Counted from the stretch's first letter, positions 17,633 through 27,275 are shown. The stretch: DNA of 64,000 bases from Comamonadaceae bacterium (GCA_027488985.1 JAIYAR010000018.1:1-64000); one strand, 5' to 3'. Made by a program: numbers and translations. The notes: generated from the letters alone by a model not told the origin.

Positions 17633-18610
17633 CTATGCCGGCACGACCGCGTGGGACTGCAGATAGTCCCACAAAGCCTGGGCAGAGCCCTTGGGTGTGC
17701 GGGTCTGGGCACGCTGGGCCGCACTTAAGCTGCGCCCTGCCTCCCGCACGGCCAGACGTTCGCGGTAAGCGCGCACTTCCATGGTGATCTGCAAAGACTT
17801 CATGTGATTCGGCAGTGCGCTCACCAGTTTTTTGGCACGCAAGTCTTTCTTGACTGCACTGTGCGGCAGAAAGGCTACGCCATGCCCTTCCAAGGCCATG
17901 GCCTTGAGTCCTTCGGCCATGTCGGTTTCGTATACGCGGTCGAAATGGATCGGAACATCTGCTTGCTTCAAGATGAGCTCTACCATTTGCCCCAGGTAGG
18001 CACCCGGCGCGTACCCCAAATACGGCAAGGGCTGTCCCAACTTGCCAGGCAGGCTGAACATGGGGTTGCCATCGGCATCCGGTCTGGCATACGGCGCGAC
18101 TACTTCTTCGCCCAGACTGACCATTTCATAACGGTCGGCATCCAGCTGGTAGGGCTGCGAAGGGTGGTGGTACGCGATCAGCAAGTCGCAGCTCCCTTCC
18201 ACCAATCGCATCACGGCATCGTGCACGTTGAGGGCAATCAAACGGCTCTTCATGGGGCCGAATTTCTCGCGGAGCTCGGAAACCCAAGCCGGAAAGAAGG
18301 TAAACGCCAGAGTGTGCGGCACCGCAAACTCCACCACATCTTGCGCCGCAGTGGTATGCCCGCGCAGCATAGCGCGGGTACTTTGCAGGGCCTGCAGGAC
18401 CTCCAGCGACTGGTCGTACAGCGTCTCTCCCGCAGGTGTCAGCCGGGTGGGGTAGCTGCTGCGGTCCACCAGATCGGTACCCGCCCAAGCCTCCAGCGAC
18501 TGGATGCGCCGCGAAAACGCGGGTTGGGTGACGTGGCGCAGTTGCGCGGAACGACTGAAACTCCGGGTTTCAGCCAGAGACACAAAGTCTTCAAGCCATT
18601 TGGTTTCCAT
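17633..18610 (-). CDS. LysR-family transcriptional regulator
   Basis: A 325-residue LysR protein. The N-terminal winged helix-turn-helix (residues 1-60) reads WLEDFVSLAETRSFSRSAQLRHVTQPAFSRRIQSLE, followed by the linker helix and a periplasmic-binding-protein-like effector domain. It sits between the amino-acid binding-protein gene and a conserved hypothetical gene, all on the minus strand, so its target is not obvious from divergence. It resembles the YjiE/HypT-like subgroup (METKWLEDFVSLAETRSFSRSA), which responds to oxidative or hypochlorite stress. That placement is tentative. Confidence 0.87.
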   Translation of the reverse strand: METKWLEDFVSLAETRSFSRSAQLRHVTQPAFSRRIQSLEAWAGTDLVDRSSYPTRLTPAGETLYDQSLEVLQALQSTRAMLRGHTTAAQDVVEFAVPHTLAFTFFPAWVSELREKFGPMKSRLIALNVHDAVMRLVEGSCDLLIAYHHPSQPYQLDADRYEMVSLGEEVVAPYARPDADGNPMFSLPGKLGQPLPYLGYAPGAYLGQMVELILKQADVPIHFDRVYETDMAEGLKAMALEGHGVAFLPHSAVKKDLRAKKLVSALPNHMKSLQITMEVRAYRERLAVREAGRSLSAAQRAQTRTPKGSAQALWDYLQSHAVVPA

Positions 18611-18657
18611 GGGCGCGGATTATGCGTGAAATGCATGGGCCGGACGAGCTAGGGGTT

Positions 18658-19266
18658 TCACCCCTGAAGACCGGCCCAACGGGAATAGGCGTCCCGGGTA
18701 GACACCGAAACACTTTGAAGCACCTGGGCATATGAGGTCTTGTGGCGCGCCAATAAACGCGCCGAGGCCACCGACTTGGAGCGGCAGTACCAATGGCAGG
18801 TATGTTGCATCAGGAAGAGCTCTGCAGACAAGGTAAATGCCCTGCGCTTGGGCGCCAAACCTGCCTGGTTTTCAATCACGGACGCAATGCCGCGTGCATG
18901 CAAGGCAAACGCCTGGCGTGCGTCCAAACTCGCAGAGGGCCACCACCGCGTCGCGTAGGGAAGCGCCATCGGCAAACTGCTGATCCGTGTGGCAGCAGCG
19001 TCTTCTGTGGCGAATGCTGCCGCAAAGGCTACAAACTGCACGCTCAGGGTTTGCTCCTGCGCCTCCAGGTAACTCCAGACCTGCGCTTGGCGCTCGTCGT
19101 CCTTCTCGTCCAGAGCACGGAGGTATCCATCGATCAGGCTTTCCATCAGCTTTTCAATGTCAAAGCGGGAAAGCGCGGCACCCAATAAAGCGATGCGCTC
19201 ACTCTGGTCTTTTTTCTTGGTCCACGCAAACGCGAATACGGCCACCAACAACAGCAATAAATCCAT
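18658..19266 (-). CDS. Conserved hypothetical protein with N-terminal anchor
   Basis: A 202-residue protein I do not recognise. The first 15 residues (MDLLLLLVAVFAFAW) form a hydrophobic membrane anchor or signal, followed by a basic KKKDQ and then a mostly helical soluble region. CHWYCRSKSVASARLLARHKTSYAQVLQ near the C-terminus is the most patterned part. It starts 3 bp after the stop codon of the Atm1-type ABC transporter gene, so it is co-transcribed with it and may be functionally linked. Confidence 0.65.
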   Translation of the reverse strand: MDLLLLLVAVFAFAWTKKKDQSERIALLGAALSRFDIEKLMESLIDGYLRALDEKDDERQAQVWSYLEAQEQTLSVQFVAFAAAFATEDAAATRISSLPMALPYATRWWPSASLDARQAFALHARGIASVIENQAGLAPKRRAFTLSAELFLMQHTCHWYCRSKSVASARLLARHKTSYAQVLQSVSVSTRDAYSRWAGLQG

Positions 19267-19269
19267 GGC

Positions 19270-21129
19270 TTACTCCCCGCTCTGTTGCAAAGCCCACATC
19301 GACGCGTACCGTCCATTGGCCGCCAACAGTTCGGCATGGCTACCGCGCTCGATGATGCGGCCTGCGTCCATCACCAGAATCTCGTGGGCATCCACCACCG
19401 TAGACAACCGGTGCGCGATCACGAGCGTGGTTTTGTTGCGGGCTACACCTTGCAGCTCGGCTTGGATAGCGCGCTCGTTGGCGCTATCGAGTGCGCTGGT
19501 GGCTTCGTCAAAGATCATGACCGGCGGGTTCTTGAGCAGCGTGCGGGCAATGGCCACGCGCTGCTTTTCGCCACCACTGAGCTTCAGACCCCGCTCACCG
19601 ACCATGGTGTCGTAACCACGGGGGGCAGCCGCAATAAAGCCATGAATGTGCGCGGCCTTGGCCGCGGACTCCACCTCGCTGCGGCTGGCACCGGGTCGCC
19701 CATAGGCGATGTTGTATTCCACCGTGTCATTAAAGAGCACCGTGTCCTGCGGCACGATGCCGATGGCCTGACGCACGCTGCTTTGGGTCACATTGCGGAT
19801 GTCTTGTCCTGCAATGGTGATGCGGCCTTGCTGCACATCGTAAAAACGGAACAGCAACCGCGCCAGAGTCGACTTGCCCGAACCGCTGGGCCCCACCACC
19901 GCCACGGTTTTGCCCGCAGGAATCTCAAAACTGATGCCGTGCAGGATAGTGCGAGCCTCGGTACCCACTGCGGCTTGGCTGCCTGCGGGGTCGTAGCTGA
20001 AGGTCACATCTTCAAAGCGCACACTGGCGTCGGCGCCGGGTGGGGCCAGTTGCAGGGGGCGTGCATCGGGCGAATCAGCAATCTCGCGCTCGCGCTCCAT
20101 CAGGCCGAACATCTTCTCCAGGTCGGTCAGGCTCTGTTTGATTTCGCGGTAAATCACGCCCAAAAAGTTCAGGGGAATGTAGAGCTGGATCATGAAGGCA
20201 TTGACCATGACGAGGTCGCCCAGCGTCATGCGCCCGTCCACCACACCCTGCGTGGCACGCCACAACATGGTGACCAGCGCACTGGCAATGATGAGTTGTT
20301 GCCCGCTGTTGAGCAGGCTCAGGGTGCGCTGGCTCTTGACAGCTGCACGGCGGTAGCGCTCCAGGTTTTCGTCGTAACGGCGAGCCTCGAATTCTTCATT
20401 GTTGAAGTACTTCACCGTCTCGTAGTTCAGCAGCGAGTCAATGGCGCGGCTGTGCGCCGTGCTGTCCATCTCGTTCATCTTCTTGCGGAACTGTGTCCGC
20501 CATTCGGTCACTGTGACAGTGAAGCCGATATACAGCACCAGCGCAATACCGGTGATCCACGCGAACCACACATCGAACTTGACCGCCAGCAGCGAGAGCA
20601 CCAGCGTCACCTCGATCAGCGTGGGCACGATGCTGTAAAGCGAATAGTTGATCAGCGAATGCACGCCTCGGGTGCCCCGCTCGATGTCACGGGTCATGCC
20701 GCCGGTCTGGCGCTCCAGGTGAAAGCGCAAACTCATCGCATGCAGATGGCGGAACACCTGCAGGCTGATGGACCGCGCAGCGCCCTCCGTCGCTTTGGCA
20801 AACACCAACTCGCGCAGCTCGCTGAACACCGAGGTGCACAAGCGCAGGGCGCCATACCCCACCAGCAGGGCCACGGGCACCACCAGCACGGCTGCGGCGT
20901 CTCCGGGCTTGATGGTCATCGCGTCCACCAGGTTCTTCAGCAGCAGGGGCACGCCTACGTTGGCCACCTTGGCGCTCACCATGAAGGCCAGCGCCGCCAG
21001 CACCCTCCATTTGTAAGTCCACAGGTAGGGGAACAGACGCCGCAAGGTGCTCCAGTCCGACTTGGGGGGGATGTCGGGGGTTGAGGGGATTGCAGCAGGG
21101 GCTGCCGCAGGGAGACTGGAGGGGCGCAT
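19270..21129 (-). CDS. Atm1/ABCB7-type ABC exporter
   Basis: A 619-residue half-transporter with a transmembrane domain of about six helices (residues 35-330) fused to an ATPase domain. Walker A is GPSGSGKST, the signature LSGGEKQRVAIART and Walker B VMIFDEATSALD. In the membrane domain, GGMTRDIERGTRGVHSL and LNYETVKYFNNEEFEARRYDENL are hallmarks of the Atm1 group, which exports glutathione-linked sulfur or metal conjugates and works as a homodimer in the inner membrane. Heads a two-gene unit with the anchored hypothetical protein. Confidence 0.9.
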   Translation of the reverse strand: MRPSSLPAAAPAAIPSTPDIPPKSDWSTLRRLFPYLWTYKWRVLAALAFMVSAKVANVGVPLLLKNLVDAMTIKPGDAAAVLVVPVALLVGYGALRLCTSVFSELRELVFAKATEGAARSISLQVFRHLHAMSLRFHLERQTGGMTRDIERGTRGVHSLINYSLYSIVPTLIEVTLVLSLLAVKFDVWFAWITGIALVLYIGFTVTVTEWRTQFRKKMNEMDSTAHSRAIDSLLNYETVKYFNNEEFEARRYDENLERYRRAAVKSQRTLSLLNSGQQLIIASALVTMLWRATQGVVDGRMTLGDLVMVNAFMIQLYIPLNFLGVIYREIKQSLTDLEKMFGLMEREREIADSPDARPLQLAPPGADASVRFEDVTFSYDPAGSQAAVGTEARTILHGISFEIPAGKTVAVVGPSGSGKSTLARLLFRFYDVQQGRITIAGQDIRNVTQSSVRQAIGIVPQDTVLFNDTVEYNIAYGRPGASRSEVESAAKAAHIHGFIAAAPRGYDTMVGERGLKLSGGEKQRVAIARTLLKNPPVMIFDEATSALDSANERAIQAELQGVARNKTTLVIAHRLSTVVDAHEILVMDAGRIIERGSHAELLAANGRYASMWALQQSGE

Positions 21130-21170
21130 TGGGGGACAATTCGGAATAGTTTCAGTTCAGGATTGTGCCC

Positions 21171-21587
21171 ATGTCTACCGTTTCAAGTTCCAGCCACGTT
21201 CAATTGCCTACCGACCAGGAGCTGGTTCTTAAAGTCATCCCCATGCCTGGAGACTGCAATGCAAACGGCGACATCTTCGGCGGCTGGGTCATGGCCCAGG
21301 TTGACCTGGCCGGCTCGGTGCTGCCCGCGCGCTACACGCAAGGGCGCATGGCCACGGTGGCGGTGAACGAGTTCATCTTCAAACAGCCGGTGCGGGTGGG
21401 CGACATCTTGAGTTTCTTTAGCAAAGTAAGTCGCATAGGCCGCACCTCCATCACTGTCAAAGTCGAGGTGTATGCCGAGCGCTACCGGTCGCAAGGGCAG
21501 TACACCAAAGTCACCGAGGCGTCACTCACCTATGTCGCGATAGACGACCAGGGACGCCCTCGCCCCATACCCAAAGACACTGAATAG
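21171..21587 (+). CDS. Acyl-CoA thioesterase, YciA-like hotdog
   Basis: A 138-residue hotdog-fold acyl-CoA thioesterase. The motif GDCNANGDIFGGWVMAQVDLAGS holds the catalytic Asn/Asp region of the YciA/BACH group, and VAVNEFIFKQPVRVGDILSFFS forms the second strand pair. It hydrolyses short- to medium-chain acyl-CoA in the cytoplasm. ATG 21171 is taken as start; GTG 21165 is also possible. Divergent from the ABC exporter gene by about 40 bp. A dispersed repeat follows directly after the stop codon. Confidence 0.88.
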   Translation: MSTVSSSSHVQLPTDQELVLKVIPMPGDCNANGDIFGGWVMAQVDLAGSVLPARYTQGRMATVAVNEFIFKQPVRVGDILSFFSKVSRIGRTSITVKVEVYAERYRSQGQYTKVTEASLTYVAIDDQGRPRPIPKDTE

Positions 21588-21588
21588 C

Positions 21589-21634
21589 GCTATGTTTTTG
21601 ATAGCTACTCGCGCTTATTCCATAAGCGCCAGAG
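21589..21634 (+). repeat. Palindromic repeat, copy C (intergenic)
   Basis: This is the clearest copy of the dispersed repeat: GCTATGTTTTTGATAGCTAC, then a perfect hairpin GCGCTTAT-TCC-ATAAGCGC, then CAGAG. It directly follows the thioesterase stop codon and could act as a transcription or RNA-stability element. Confidence 0.75.
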
Positions 21635-21690
21635 CAGCAAAATCCTTCAAGCATGCATAGCGGATACCCTGCGGATTAGAGGGGACTTCC

Positions 21691-21719
21691 TAGGGTCTAC
21701 GAGATCAGTGGGAACCCTA
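21691..21719. promoter_or_regulatory. Inverted repeat upstream of the liv operon
   Basis: TAGGGT at 21691-21696 is mirrored by ACCCTA at 21714-21719 with 17 bases between, about 55 bp before livH. A GATTAG hexamer flanks it on both sides (21674-21679 and 21725-21730). The layout suggests a regulator or promoter site, but the protein that binds is unknown. Confidence 0.4.
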
Positions 21720-21774
21720 TCGGCGATTAGGGGACACAACGATATAACCGGACTGCACTTACCAAGGAGACAAC

Positions 21775-22671
21775 GTGCAGTTCCTTCAATTGCTGATCAG
21801 CGGCGTGGCACAGGGGTGCATCTACGGCCTGATCGCGCTGGGCTTTGTACTGATTTACAAAGCCACCGAAACCGTGAGCTTCGCCCAAGGCGAATTGATG
21901 ATGCTGGGCGCCTTCGGCGGTCTGGTGGGCATGACCATGCTGGGCATGCCTTACTGGATTGCGGTACCCAGCGCCATCTTGGGTATGGCCCTCTTCGGCG
22001 TGTTCCTGGAGCGCCTGGTCATTCGCCCCATTTTGGGGCAGCCTGCTTTCTCGATCGTGATGCTCACCATCGGCATCGGTTACGTGGCGCGGGGCCTGAT
22101 CACCATGATCCCCGGCATCGGCACCGACACCAACGCGCTGGCCGTGCCCTACAAGGACGAGATCCTCAAGTTCGGCGGCAATGAAATGGGCATAGGCGCC
22201 CTGGTGCTTAACGTGGAGCATCTTGTCATCATCGGCGCCACGGGTGTGCTTTGCGTGTTGTTGTTTGCGCTGTTCCGTTACACCAAGCTGGGCATTGCCA
22301 TGCAGGCAGCTTCCCAGAACCAGCTTGCGGCCTACTACATGGGCATTCCGGTTCAGCGCCTCAATGGTTTGGCTTGGGGCCTAGCGGCTGCGGTGGCTGC
22401 GATTGCGGGCATCCTGCTCGCGCCCATTACCTTTGTGCACGCCAACATGGGCTTTATCGGCCTCAAGGCCTTCCCTGCCGCGGTGGTAGGCGGCTTCGGC
22501 AGCCTGCCCGGCGCGATTGTGGGTGGGCTGGTGATCGGCCTGGTGGAGTCGTTTGCCGGCTTCTACCTGCCCGATGGCTTCAAGGACACAGCTGCCTACG
22601 TGGTGGTGCTCGTCATGCTGATGGTCAAGCCCAACGGTTTGTTCGGCGAAAAATTGCGGAAGAAAGTCTGA
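21775..22671 (+). CDS. livH: Branched-chain/acyl ABC transporter permease LivH type
   Basis: A 298-residue inner-membrane permease with about eight hydrophobic segments. GCIYGLIALGFVLIYKATETVSFAQGELMMLGAF near the N-terminus and AFPAAVVGGFGSLPGAIVGGL near the C-terminus are LivH signatures. Start is GTG 21775, preceded by AAGGAGA at good spacing. First gene of a six-gene operon whose members overlap or nearly touch. The linked acyl-CoA synthetase suggests that the cargo is a carboxylic acid to be activated after uptake rather than an amino acid; this is inference. Confidence 0.92.
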   Translation: MQFLQLLISGVAQGCIYGLIALGFVLIYKATETVSFAQGELMMLGAFGGLVGMTMLGMPYWIAVPSAILGMALFGVFLERLVIRPILGQPAFSIVMLTIGIGYVARGLITMIPGIGTDTNALAVPYKDEILKFGGNEMGIGALVLNVEHLVIIGATGVLCVLLFALFRYTKLGIAMQAASQNQLAAYYMGIPVQRLNGLAWGLAAAVAAIAGILLAPITFVHANMGFIGLKAFPAAVVGGFGSLPGAIVGGLVIGLVESFAGFYLPDGFKDTAAYVVVLVMLMVKPNGLFGEKLRKKV

Positions 22672-23747
22672 TGCGTTTCATTTTCAAGACCGATTACGCG
22701 CAGGACATCAAGCTCGCCAAACATGGCGGACATGTCTTCTGGTACAGCGCACTGGTGGTGTTGCTCTTGGCCGCCCCATGGCTGCTTACCGAGTACAGCC
22801 TGGCCCAACTGAACCTGGTGCTGATTTACGCCATCGCGGGCCTGGGCCTGATGCTGCTTGCCGGCTTTACCGGTCAGTTCTCGCTGGGGCATGCTGCGTT
22901 TCTGGGTGTGGGTGCCTACACACAGGCGTACCTAACCGCGGCTGGCTTACCATTCGTCCTGTCACTGGGGATGTCGGCCGCGCTGTCCGCACTCATCGGC
23001 ATTGTGGTGGGCTTGCCGGCCTTGCGGCTCAAGGGCATTTACCTCGGCATGGCAACCCTGTCTTTCGGCTTCATCATCGAAGAAGTGTTTGCTCGGTGGG
23101 AATCGGTGACCGGCGGCAACGCAGGCAAAGCCGTCTCCGCCATCCAGATGTTCGGCTACGACGTGGGTAGCGGCCAAGGGTTCTATTTTGTGTGCCTGAC
23201 GGTCACCGTGATCTGCACTCTGGGCATCCTGAACCTGCTGCGCTCGCCCACTGGCCGTGCATTTGTGGCCATCCGCGACTCCGAAATCTCGGCGCAGAGC
23301 ATGGGCATCCATCTGGCTTACTACAAAACACTCTCGTTCTCCATTTCAGCCGCTTTGGCCGGCATGGCGGGCGCCTTGTATGCGCACAACCTGCGCTTTA
23401 TCTCGCCAGACCAGTTCAACCTGCTGCAGTCGATCGACTTGCTACTGATGATTGTGATCGGCGGTCTGGGCTCGGTACACGGCGTGTTTTTGGGGGCCAT
23501 CTTCCTCATCATCCTGCCGCAGGGTATCTCAGCCGGCAAAGAGTTTTTGCCCGAATTCATCGGCCAGGCGCCCGGCCTCAAGAGCGTGATTTATGGCTCT
23601 GTGCTGATCGCCTTTGTGCTGTTTGAACCCATGGGCTTGTATGGCCGTTGGCTCAAGGTGCGCACCTATTTGCAGATGTTCCCGTTCTACCGCAAGGGCA
23701 TGTTCAAGCGGCAGAAATCCTTCCAGAAATCGGACCGGTTGAAATGA
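22671..23747 (+). CDS. livM: ABC transporter permease LivM type
   Basis: A 358-residue partner permease with about ten hydrophobic segments and the family block LGLMLLAGFTGQFSLGHAAFLGVGAYT. SPTGRAFVAIRDSEISAQSMGI contains the cytoplasmic coupling region (EAA-like loop) that docks with LivG/LivF. ATG 22671 overlaps the livH stop codon (TGATG), so translation is coupled. A much longer open frame from 22251 is only a shadow over livH. The C-terminus is extended and basic (KGMFKRQKSFQKSDRLK). Confidence 0.92.
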   Translation: MRFIFKTDYAQDIKLAKHGGHVFWYSALVVLLLAAPWLLTEYSLAQLNLVLIYAIAGLGLMLLAGFTGQFSLGHAAFLGVGAYTQAYLTAAGLPFVLSLGMSAALSALIGIVVGLPALRLKGIYLGMATLSFGFIIEEVFARWESVTGGNAGKAVSAIQMFGYDVGSGQGFYFVCLTVTVICTLGILNLLRSPTGRAFVAIRDSEISAQSMGIHLAYYKTLSFSISAALAGMAGALYAHNLRFISPDQFNLLQSIDLLLMIVIGGLGSVHGVFLGAIFLIILPQGISAGKEFLPEFIGQAPGLKSVIYGSVLIAFVLFEPMGLYGRWLKVRTYLQMFPFYRKGMFKRQKSFQKSDRLK

Positions 23748-24571
23748 ACTCCGACACACTTCTCTCGGCCCAAGACCTGAGCGTGCGCTTCGGCGGCGTT
23801 CTGGCGGTCAACAAAGTCAGCTTCGACGTCAAGCAAGGCGAGGTCTTCACCCTCATCGGGCCCAATGGTGCCGGCAAGACCACGGTATTCAACCTGATCA
23901 GCCGCATCTACACGCCCACCACCGGCAGCATCACCTACATGGGCCCGCAGGGCCCGCTGCAGCTGACCGAGCAGGCCCCGCAAAACGTGGCCTCACTTGG
24001 TATTGCGCGTACATTCCAGAACATCGAGTTGTTTGAGCACGCCAGTGTGCTGCACAACCTGTTGATCGGCCGCCACACGCACCGCAAAACATCGCTGTGG
24101 CAAGACCTGCTGTTCACTCCCGCCGTGCGCGAGGCGGAACTCAAGGCTCGTGAAAAAGCCGAGGAGGTGATTGAGTTCCTCGACCTGCAGCACTACCGCG
24201 ACTCGCTGGTCGCAGGCCTGCCCTACGGCGTGCGCAAGGTGGTAGAGATGGCGCGAGCCCTGTGCACCGAACCCAAGCTGCTGCTGCTCGACGAGCCCTC
24301 CAGCGGCTTGAATGTGGAAGAAACCGACGACATGGCTTTCTGGATCCAGGACATCAAAAACGAACTGGGCATCACGGTGCTGATGGTGGAGCACGACATG
24401 AGTCTGGTCTCCAAAGTCTCTGACCGTGTGCTGGCCATGAACCAGGGCGAAGTGCTGGCCATGGGCAGCCCGCGGGAAGTGCAAACCGACCCCGCCGTGG
24501 TGGAAGCCTATCTGGGCTCCATTGACGATGTGTCGTCCCTGCGCCGTCAACCTTCCCGGGAGGCCGCATGA
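23744..24571 (+). CDS. livG: ABC transporter ATP-binding protein LivG type
   Basis: A 275-residue ATPase. Walker A is GPNGAGKTT, Walker B LLLLDEPSSGL, and the signature region is the LivG-type LPYGVRKVVEMARAL. The long insertion between Walker A and the signature (helical, HASVLHNLLIGRHTHRKTSLWQDLLF) is normal for this subfamily. Start ATG 23744 overlaps the livM stop (ATGA). It pairs with LivF to drive the LivHM permease. Confidence 0.93.
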   Translation: MNSDTLLSAQDLSVRFGGVLAVNKVSFDVKQGEVFTLIGPNGAGKTTVFNLISRIYTPTTGSITYMGPQGPLQLTEQAPQNVASLGIARTFQNIELFEHASVLHNLLIGRHTHRKTSLWQDLLFTPAVREAELKAREKAEEVIEFLDLQHYRDSLVAGLPYGVRKVVEMARALCTEPKLLLLDEPSSGLNVEETDDMAFWIQDIKNELGITVLMVEHDMSLVSKVSDRVLAMNQGEVLAMGSPREVQTDPAVVEAYLGSIDDVSSLRRQPSREAA

Positions 24572-25365
24572 GCACCTTGCCTCCCCCCATCAGCGACCAG
24601 CCTGTGCTCAAGCTGCTGAATGTCGAGAGCTCCTACGGCCCCATCAAGGCCATCCGGGGCGTGAGTCTGCAAGTGCGCCGCGGCGAGATTGCTACCGTAT
24701 TGGGCTCCAACGGCGCGGGTAAGACCACCATTTTGAAAACCATCTCCGGCATCATCGATCCGCGCAAAGGCTCCATCGAGTTCAAGGGACAGGACATCAC
24801 CGCCCGCGACCCGGCGTACATCGTGCAGGAGGGCTTGAGCCAGGTGCCTGAAGGGCGCGAGGTGTTTCCCCTGCTCAGCGTGCATGACAACCTGCTCATG
24901 GGTGCCTTCACCCGCGCAGACCGCGATGGCGTCGCCAAAGACCTGGCGACCGTGTATGGCTACTTTCCGATTCTCAAAGAGCGATCTGCGCAAGACGCCG
25001 GCTTGCTATCGGGCGGGCAGCAGCAAATGCTGGCCATCAGCCGTGCACTAATGGCAGACCCCGACCTGATCCTGCTGGACGAGCCCAGCCTGGGTCTGAG
25101 CCCGAAACTGACCAAAGAGATTTTTGAAATCGTGGTGCGCATCAACCGCGAGCGCGGCACCACCATCCTGCTGGTGGAGCAAAACGCCAACATGGCGCTC
25201 AACGCCTCGGACTACGGCTATGTGCTGGAGAACGGACGCATCGTCATGGAAGACACCTGCGCCAACCTGCGCGAAAAAGACGACATCAAAGAGTTTTACC
25301 TTGGCATGAAGGAGGACGGAGTGCGCGGGGAACGTCGTTGGAAAAAGAAGAAAAACTGGAGATAG
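24568..25365 (+). CDS. livF: ABC transporter ATP-binding protein LivF type
   Basis: A 265-residue second ATPase with Walker A GSNGAGKTT, signature LSGGQQQMLAISRAL and Walker B LILLDEPSLGLSP. VPEGREVFPLLSVHDNLLMGA is typical of LivF. The start overlaps the livG stop (ATGA). The last 15 residues are unusually basic (GERRWKKKKNWR) and extend beyond the normal LivF end. The acyl-CoA synthetase gene begins 4 bp later. Confidence 0.93.
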   Translation: MSTLPPPISDQPVLKLLNVESSYGPIKAIRGVSLQVRRGEIATVLGSNGAGKTTILKTISGIIDPRKGSIEFKGQDITARDPAYIVQEGLSQVPEGREVFPLLSVHDNLLMGAFTRADRDGVAKDLATVYGYFPILKERSAQDAGLLSGGQQQMLAISRALMADPDLILLDEPSLGLSPKLTKEIFEIVVRINRERGTTILLVEQNANMALNASDYGYVLENGRIVMEDTCANLREKDDIKEFYLGMKEDGVRGERRWKKKKNWR

Positions 25366-25369
25366 CAGC

Positions 25370-27226
25370 ATGAACGGACTCTGGGATACCAGCGACATCC
25401 AGCCACAAAGTGGCATCGCCATGGCGGGGGAGACGATTCCGGCCATGTTCTGGAACGCCGTGGCCGCCCGCGGCCCCGACATCTGGCTGCGCCAGAAGCA
25501 CCTGGGCCTGTGGCGCAGTTGGACCTGGAACCAAACGGCCGACGCCGTGCGCGAGATCGCCGGTGGGCTGATCAGCCTGGGCTTTGAGCAAGGCCACACC
25601 GCGTCCATCCTGGCCAACACCGTGGTGGAGTGGGTGTGGGCGGACTTGGCCGTGCTCTCGGCCGGTGGTGTCTCCAACGGCATTTACCCCACTGACGCGC
25701 CCAGCCAGGTGCAGTACCTGTGCGAGGACTCCGGCACCCGCTTCCTGTTTGTCGAAGACGACGAGCAACTCGACAAGGCGCTGGAAGTGCGCGCGCAGTG
25801 CAGCACCCTGCAAAAAATCATCGTCATGGACATGGAAGGCCTGCGTGGGCTGGATGACCCTGACGTTCTCAGCCTCGACGCCCTGCGGGCTCTGGGCCGC
25901 ACCTACAACGCTGCCAACCCCAACGCCGTGCCCCAGCGCAGTGCGGCCTGCAAACCTGAAGACCTGGCCATTCTGGTCTACACCTCCGGCACCACCGGCA
26001 AGCCCAAGGGCGCCATGCATTTGCACCAGGGGATTGTGTATTCAGTGCGCGGGTACAACACCCTGATCGCCCAGGACGCCAGCGACGAACGCATGTGCTT
26101 TCTGCCGCTGTGCCACATTGCCGAGCGGCTGGGAGGCGAGTACTTCTCGCTCTACACCGGCGCCAAGCTCAACTTCGTGGAGAACCCGGAAACCATCCCG
26201 GAAAACGTGCGGGAGATTGCCCCCACCGTGTTCACCGCCGTGCCGCGGGTGTGGGAGAAGTTTTACTCCAGCGTCATGATTGCGCTCAAAGAGTCCGGCA
26301 AGTTCCAACAGTTCGTGTACGGCTGGGGCATTGGCGTGGGCACCCGCATTGCCGACAAGGTGCTGGCAGGTCAGCCGGTGGAAACGTCTTTGAAGCTGCA
26401 GTTCAAGCTGGCCCAAGTGCTGGCACTGAACAATGTGCGCAAGCTCATCGGCATCCACCGCTCGCGCTTCCTGATCACGGGTGCAGCTCCCATCTCGCCG
26501 GATCTGGTGCGCTGGTATCTGGCCTTGGGTTTGCCCATGCTGGAGGTCTGGGGCATGACAGAGACTTGTGGCGCCTCCACCGGAGTGCCAGTCAACAAGA
26601 TCAAGCCCGGCTCCATCGGCCCGGCAGCGAGCTTCAATGAGGTCAAGCTGGACCCGGCCACCGGCGAGATCATGGTCCGCGGCAAAAACGTATTTGCCGG
26701 CTACCTGAACCTGCCTGAGAAAACCGCAGAAACCATCACCCCCGATGGCTGGCTGCACACCGGCGATGTGGGCGTGGTGGATGAAGACGGCTACTTCCGC
26801 ATCACCGACCGGATGAAAGACATCATCATCACGGCGGGCGGCAAGAACATCACGCCGAGCGAGCTGGAAAACGACCTGAAGTTCTCCCCCTACATCACCG
26901 ACGCAGTGGTCATCGGCGACAAGCGCCCCTACCTCACGGTGATCATCATGATCGACCAGGAGAACGTCGAGAAGTTTGCCCAGGATGCGGACGTGCCATT
27001 CAGCAACTACGCATCCCTCACCCGCGCACCAGAGGTGCAGGCCCTTATCCAGGCCGAGCTGGACCGGGTGAACAAGAAGTTTGCCCGCGTTGAGCAGATC
27101 AAAAAATTCTTCCTGCTGGAAAACCAGCTGACCGCGGAAGATGAGGAACTCACCCCCACCATGAAGCTCAAACGCAAGCTGGTGGAGAAGAAATACGAAG
27201 CCCGGATAGAGGCCATGTACCGATAG
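25370..27226 (+). CDS. Long-chain acyl-CoA synthetase (AMP-forming)
   Basis: A 618-residue adenylate-forming ligase. The P-loop-like motif YTSGTTGKPKGAM is at about 203-215, followed by AVPRVWEKFY, the adenine motif VWGMTETCGAS, GWLHTGDVGVVDEDGYFRITDRMKD and the catalytic C-terminal region IITAGGKNITPSELEND. This resembles bubblegum/FadD15-type long-chain ligases, which couple ATP cleavage to CoA thioester formation. Encoded inside a liv-type transport operon, it probably activates the imported acid. No membrane anchor seen. Confidence 0.92.
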   Translation: MNGLWDTSDIQPQSGIAMAGETIPAMFWNAVAARGPDIWLRQKHLGLWRSWTWNQTADAVREIAGGLISLGFEQGHTASILANTVVEWVWADLAVLSAGGVSNGIYPTDAPSQVQYLCEDSGTRFLFVEDDEQLDKALEVRAQCSTLQKIIVMDMEGLRGLDDPDVLSLDALRALGRTYNAANPNAVPQRSAACKPEDLAILVYTSGTTGKPKGAMHLHQGIVYSVRGYNTLIAQDASDERMCFLPLCHIAERLGGEYFSLYTGAKLNFVENPETIPENVREIAPTVFTAVPRVWEKFYSSVMIALKESGKFQQFVYGWGIGVGTRIADKVLAGQPVETSLKLQFKLAQVLALNNVRKLIGIHRSRFLITGAAPISPDLVRWYLALGLPMLEVWGMTETCGASTGVPVNKIKPGSIGPAASFNEVKLDPATGEIMVRGKNVFAGYLNLPEKTAETITPDGWLHTGDVGVVDEDGYFRITDRMKDIIITAGGKNITPSELENDLKFSPYITDAVVIGDKRPYLTVIIMIDQENVEKFAQDADVPFSNYASLTRAPEVQALIQAELDRVNKKFARVEQIKKFFLLENQLTAEDEELTPTMKLKRKLVEKKYEARIEAMYR

Positions 27227-27275
27227 CAGCTGTGCTGCACCCCTTTGCAAAGAGAACCAACGAGGAGACACAACC

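Noticed and set aside
19285..21084. A 599-codon frame antisense to the Atm1-type ABC exporter
   Set aside because: The opposite strand has clear Walker motifs; the antisense product resembles no protein family.
22251..22670. 5' extension of the livM reading frame over livH
   Set aside because: The extension translates livH in another frame; the true livM start overlaps the livH stop codon.
27227..27275. An eighth repeat copy at CGATAGCAGCTGTGCTGC
   Set aside because: Only the short GATAGC-AGCTG part matches; the hairpin and right end are missing.
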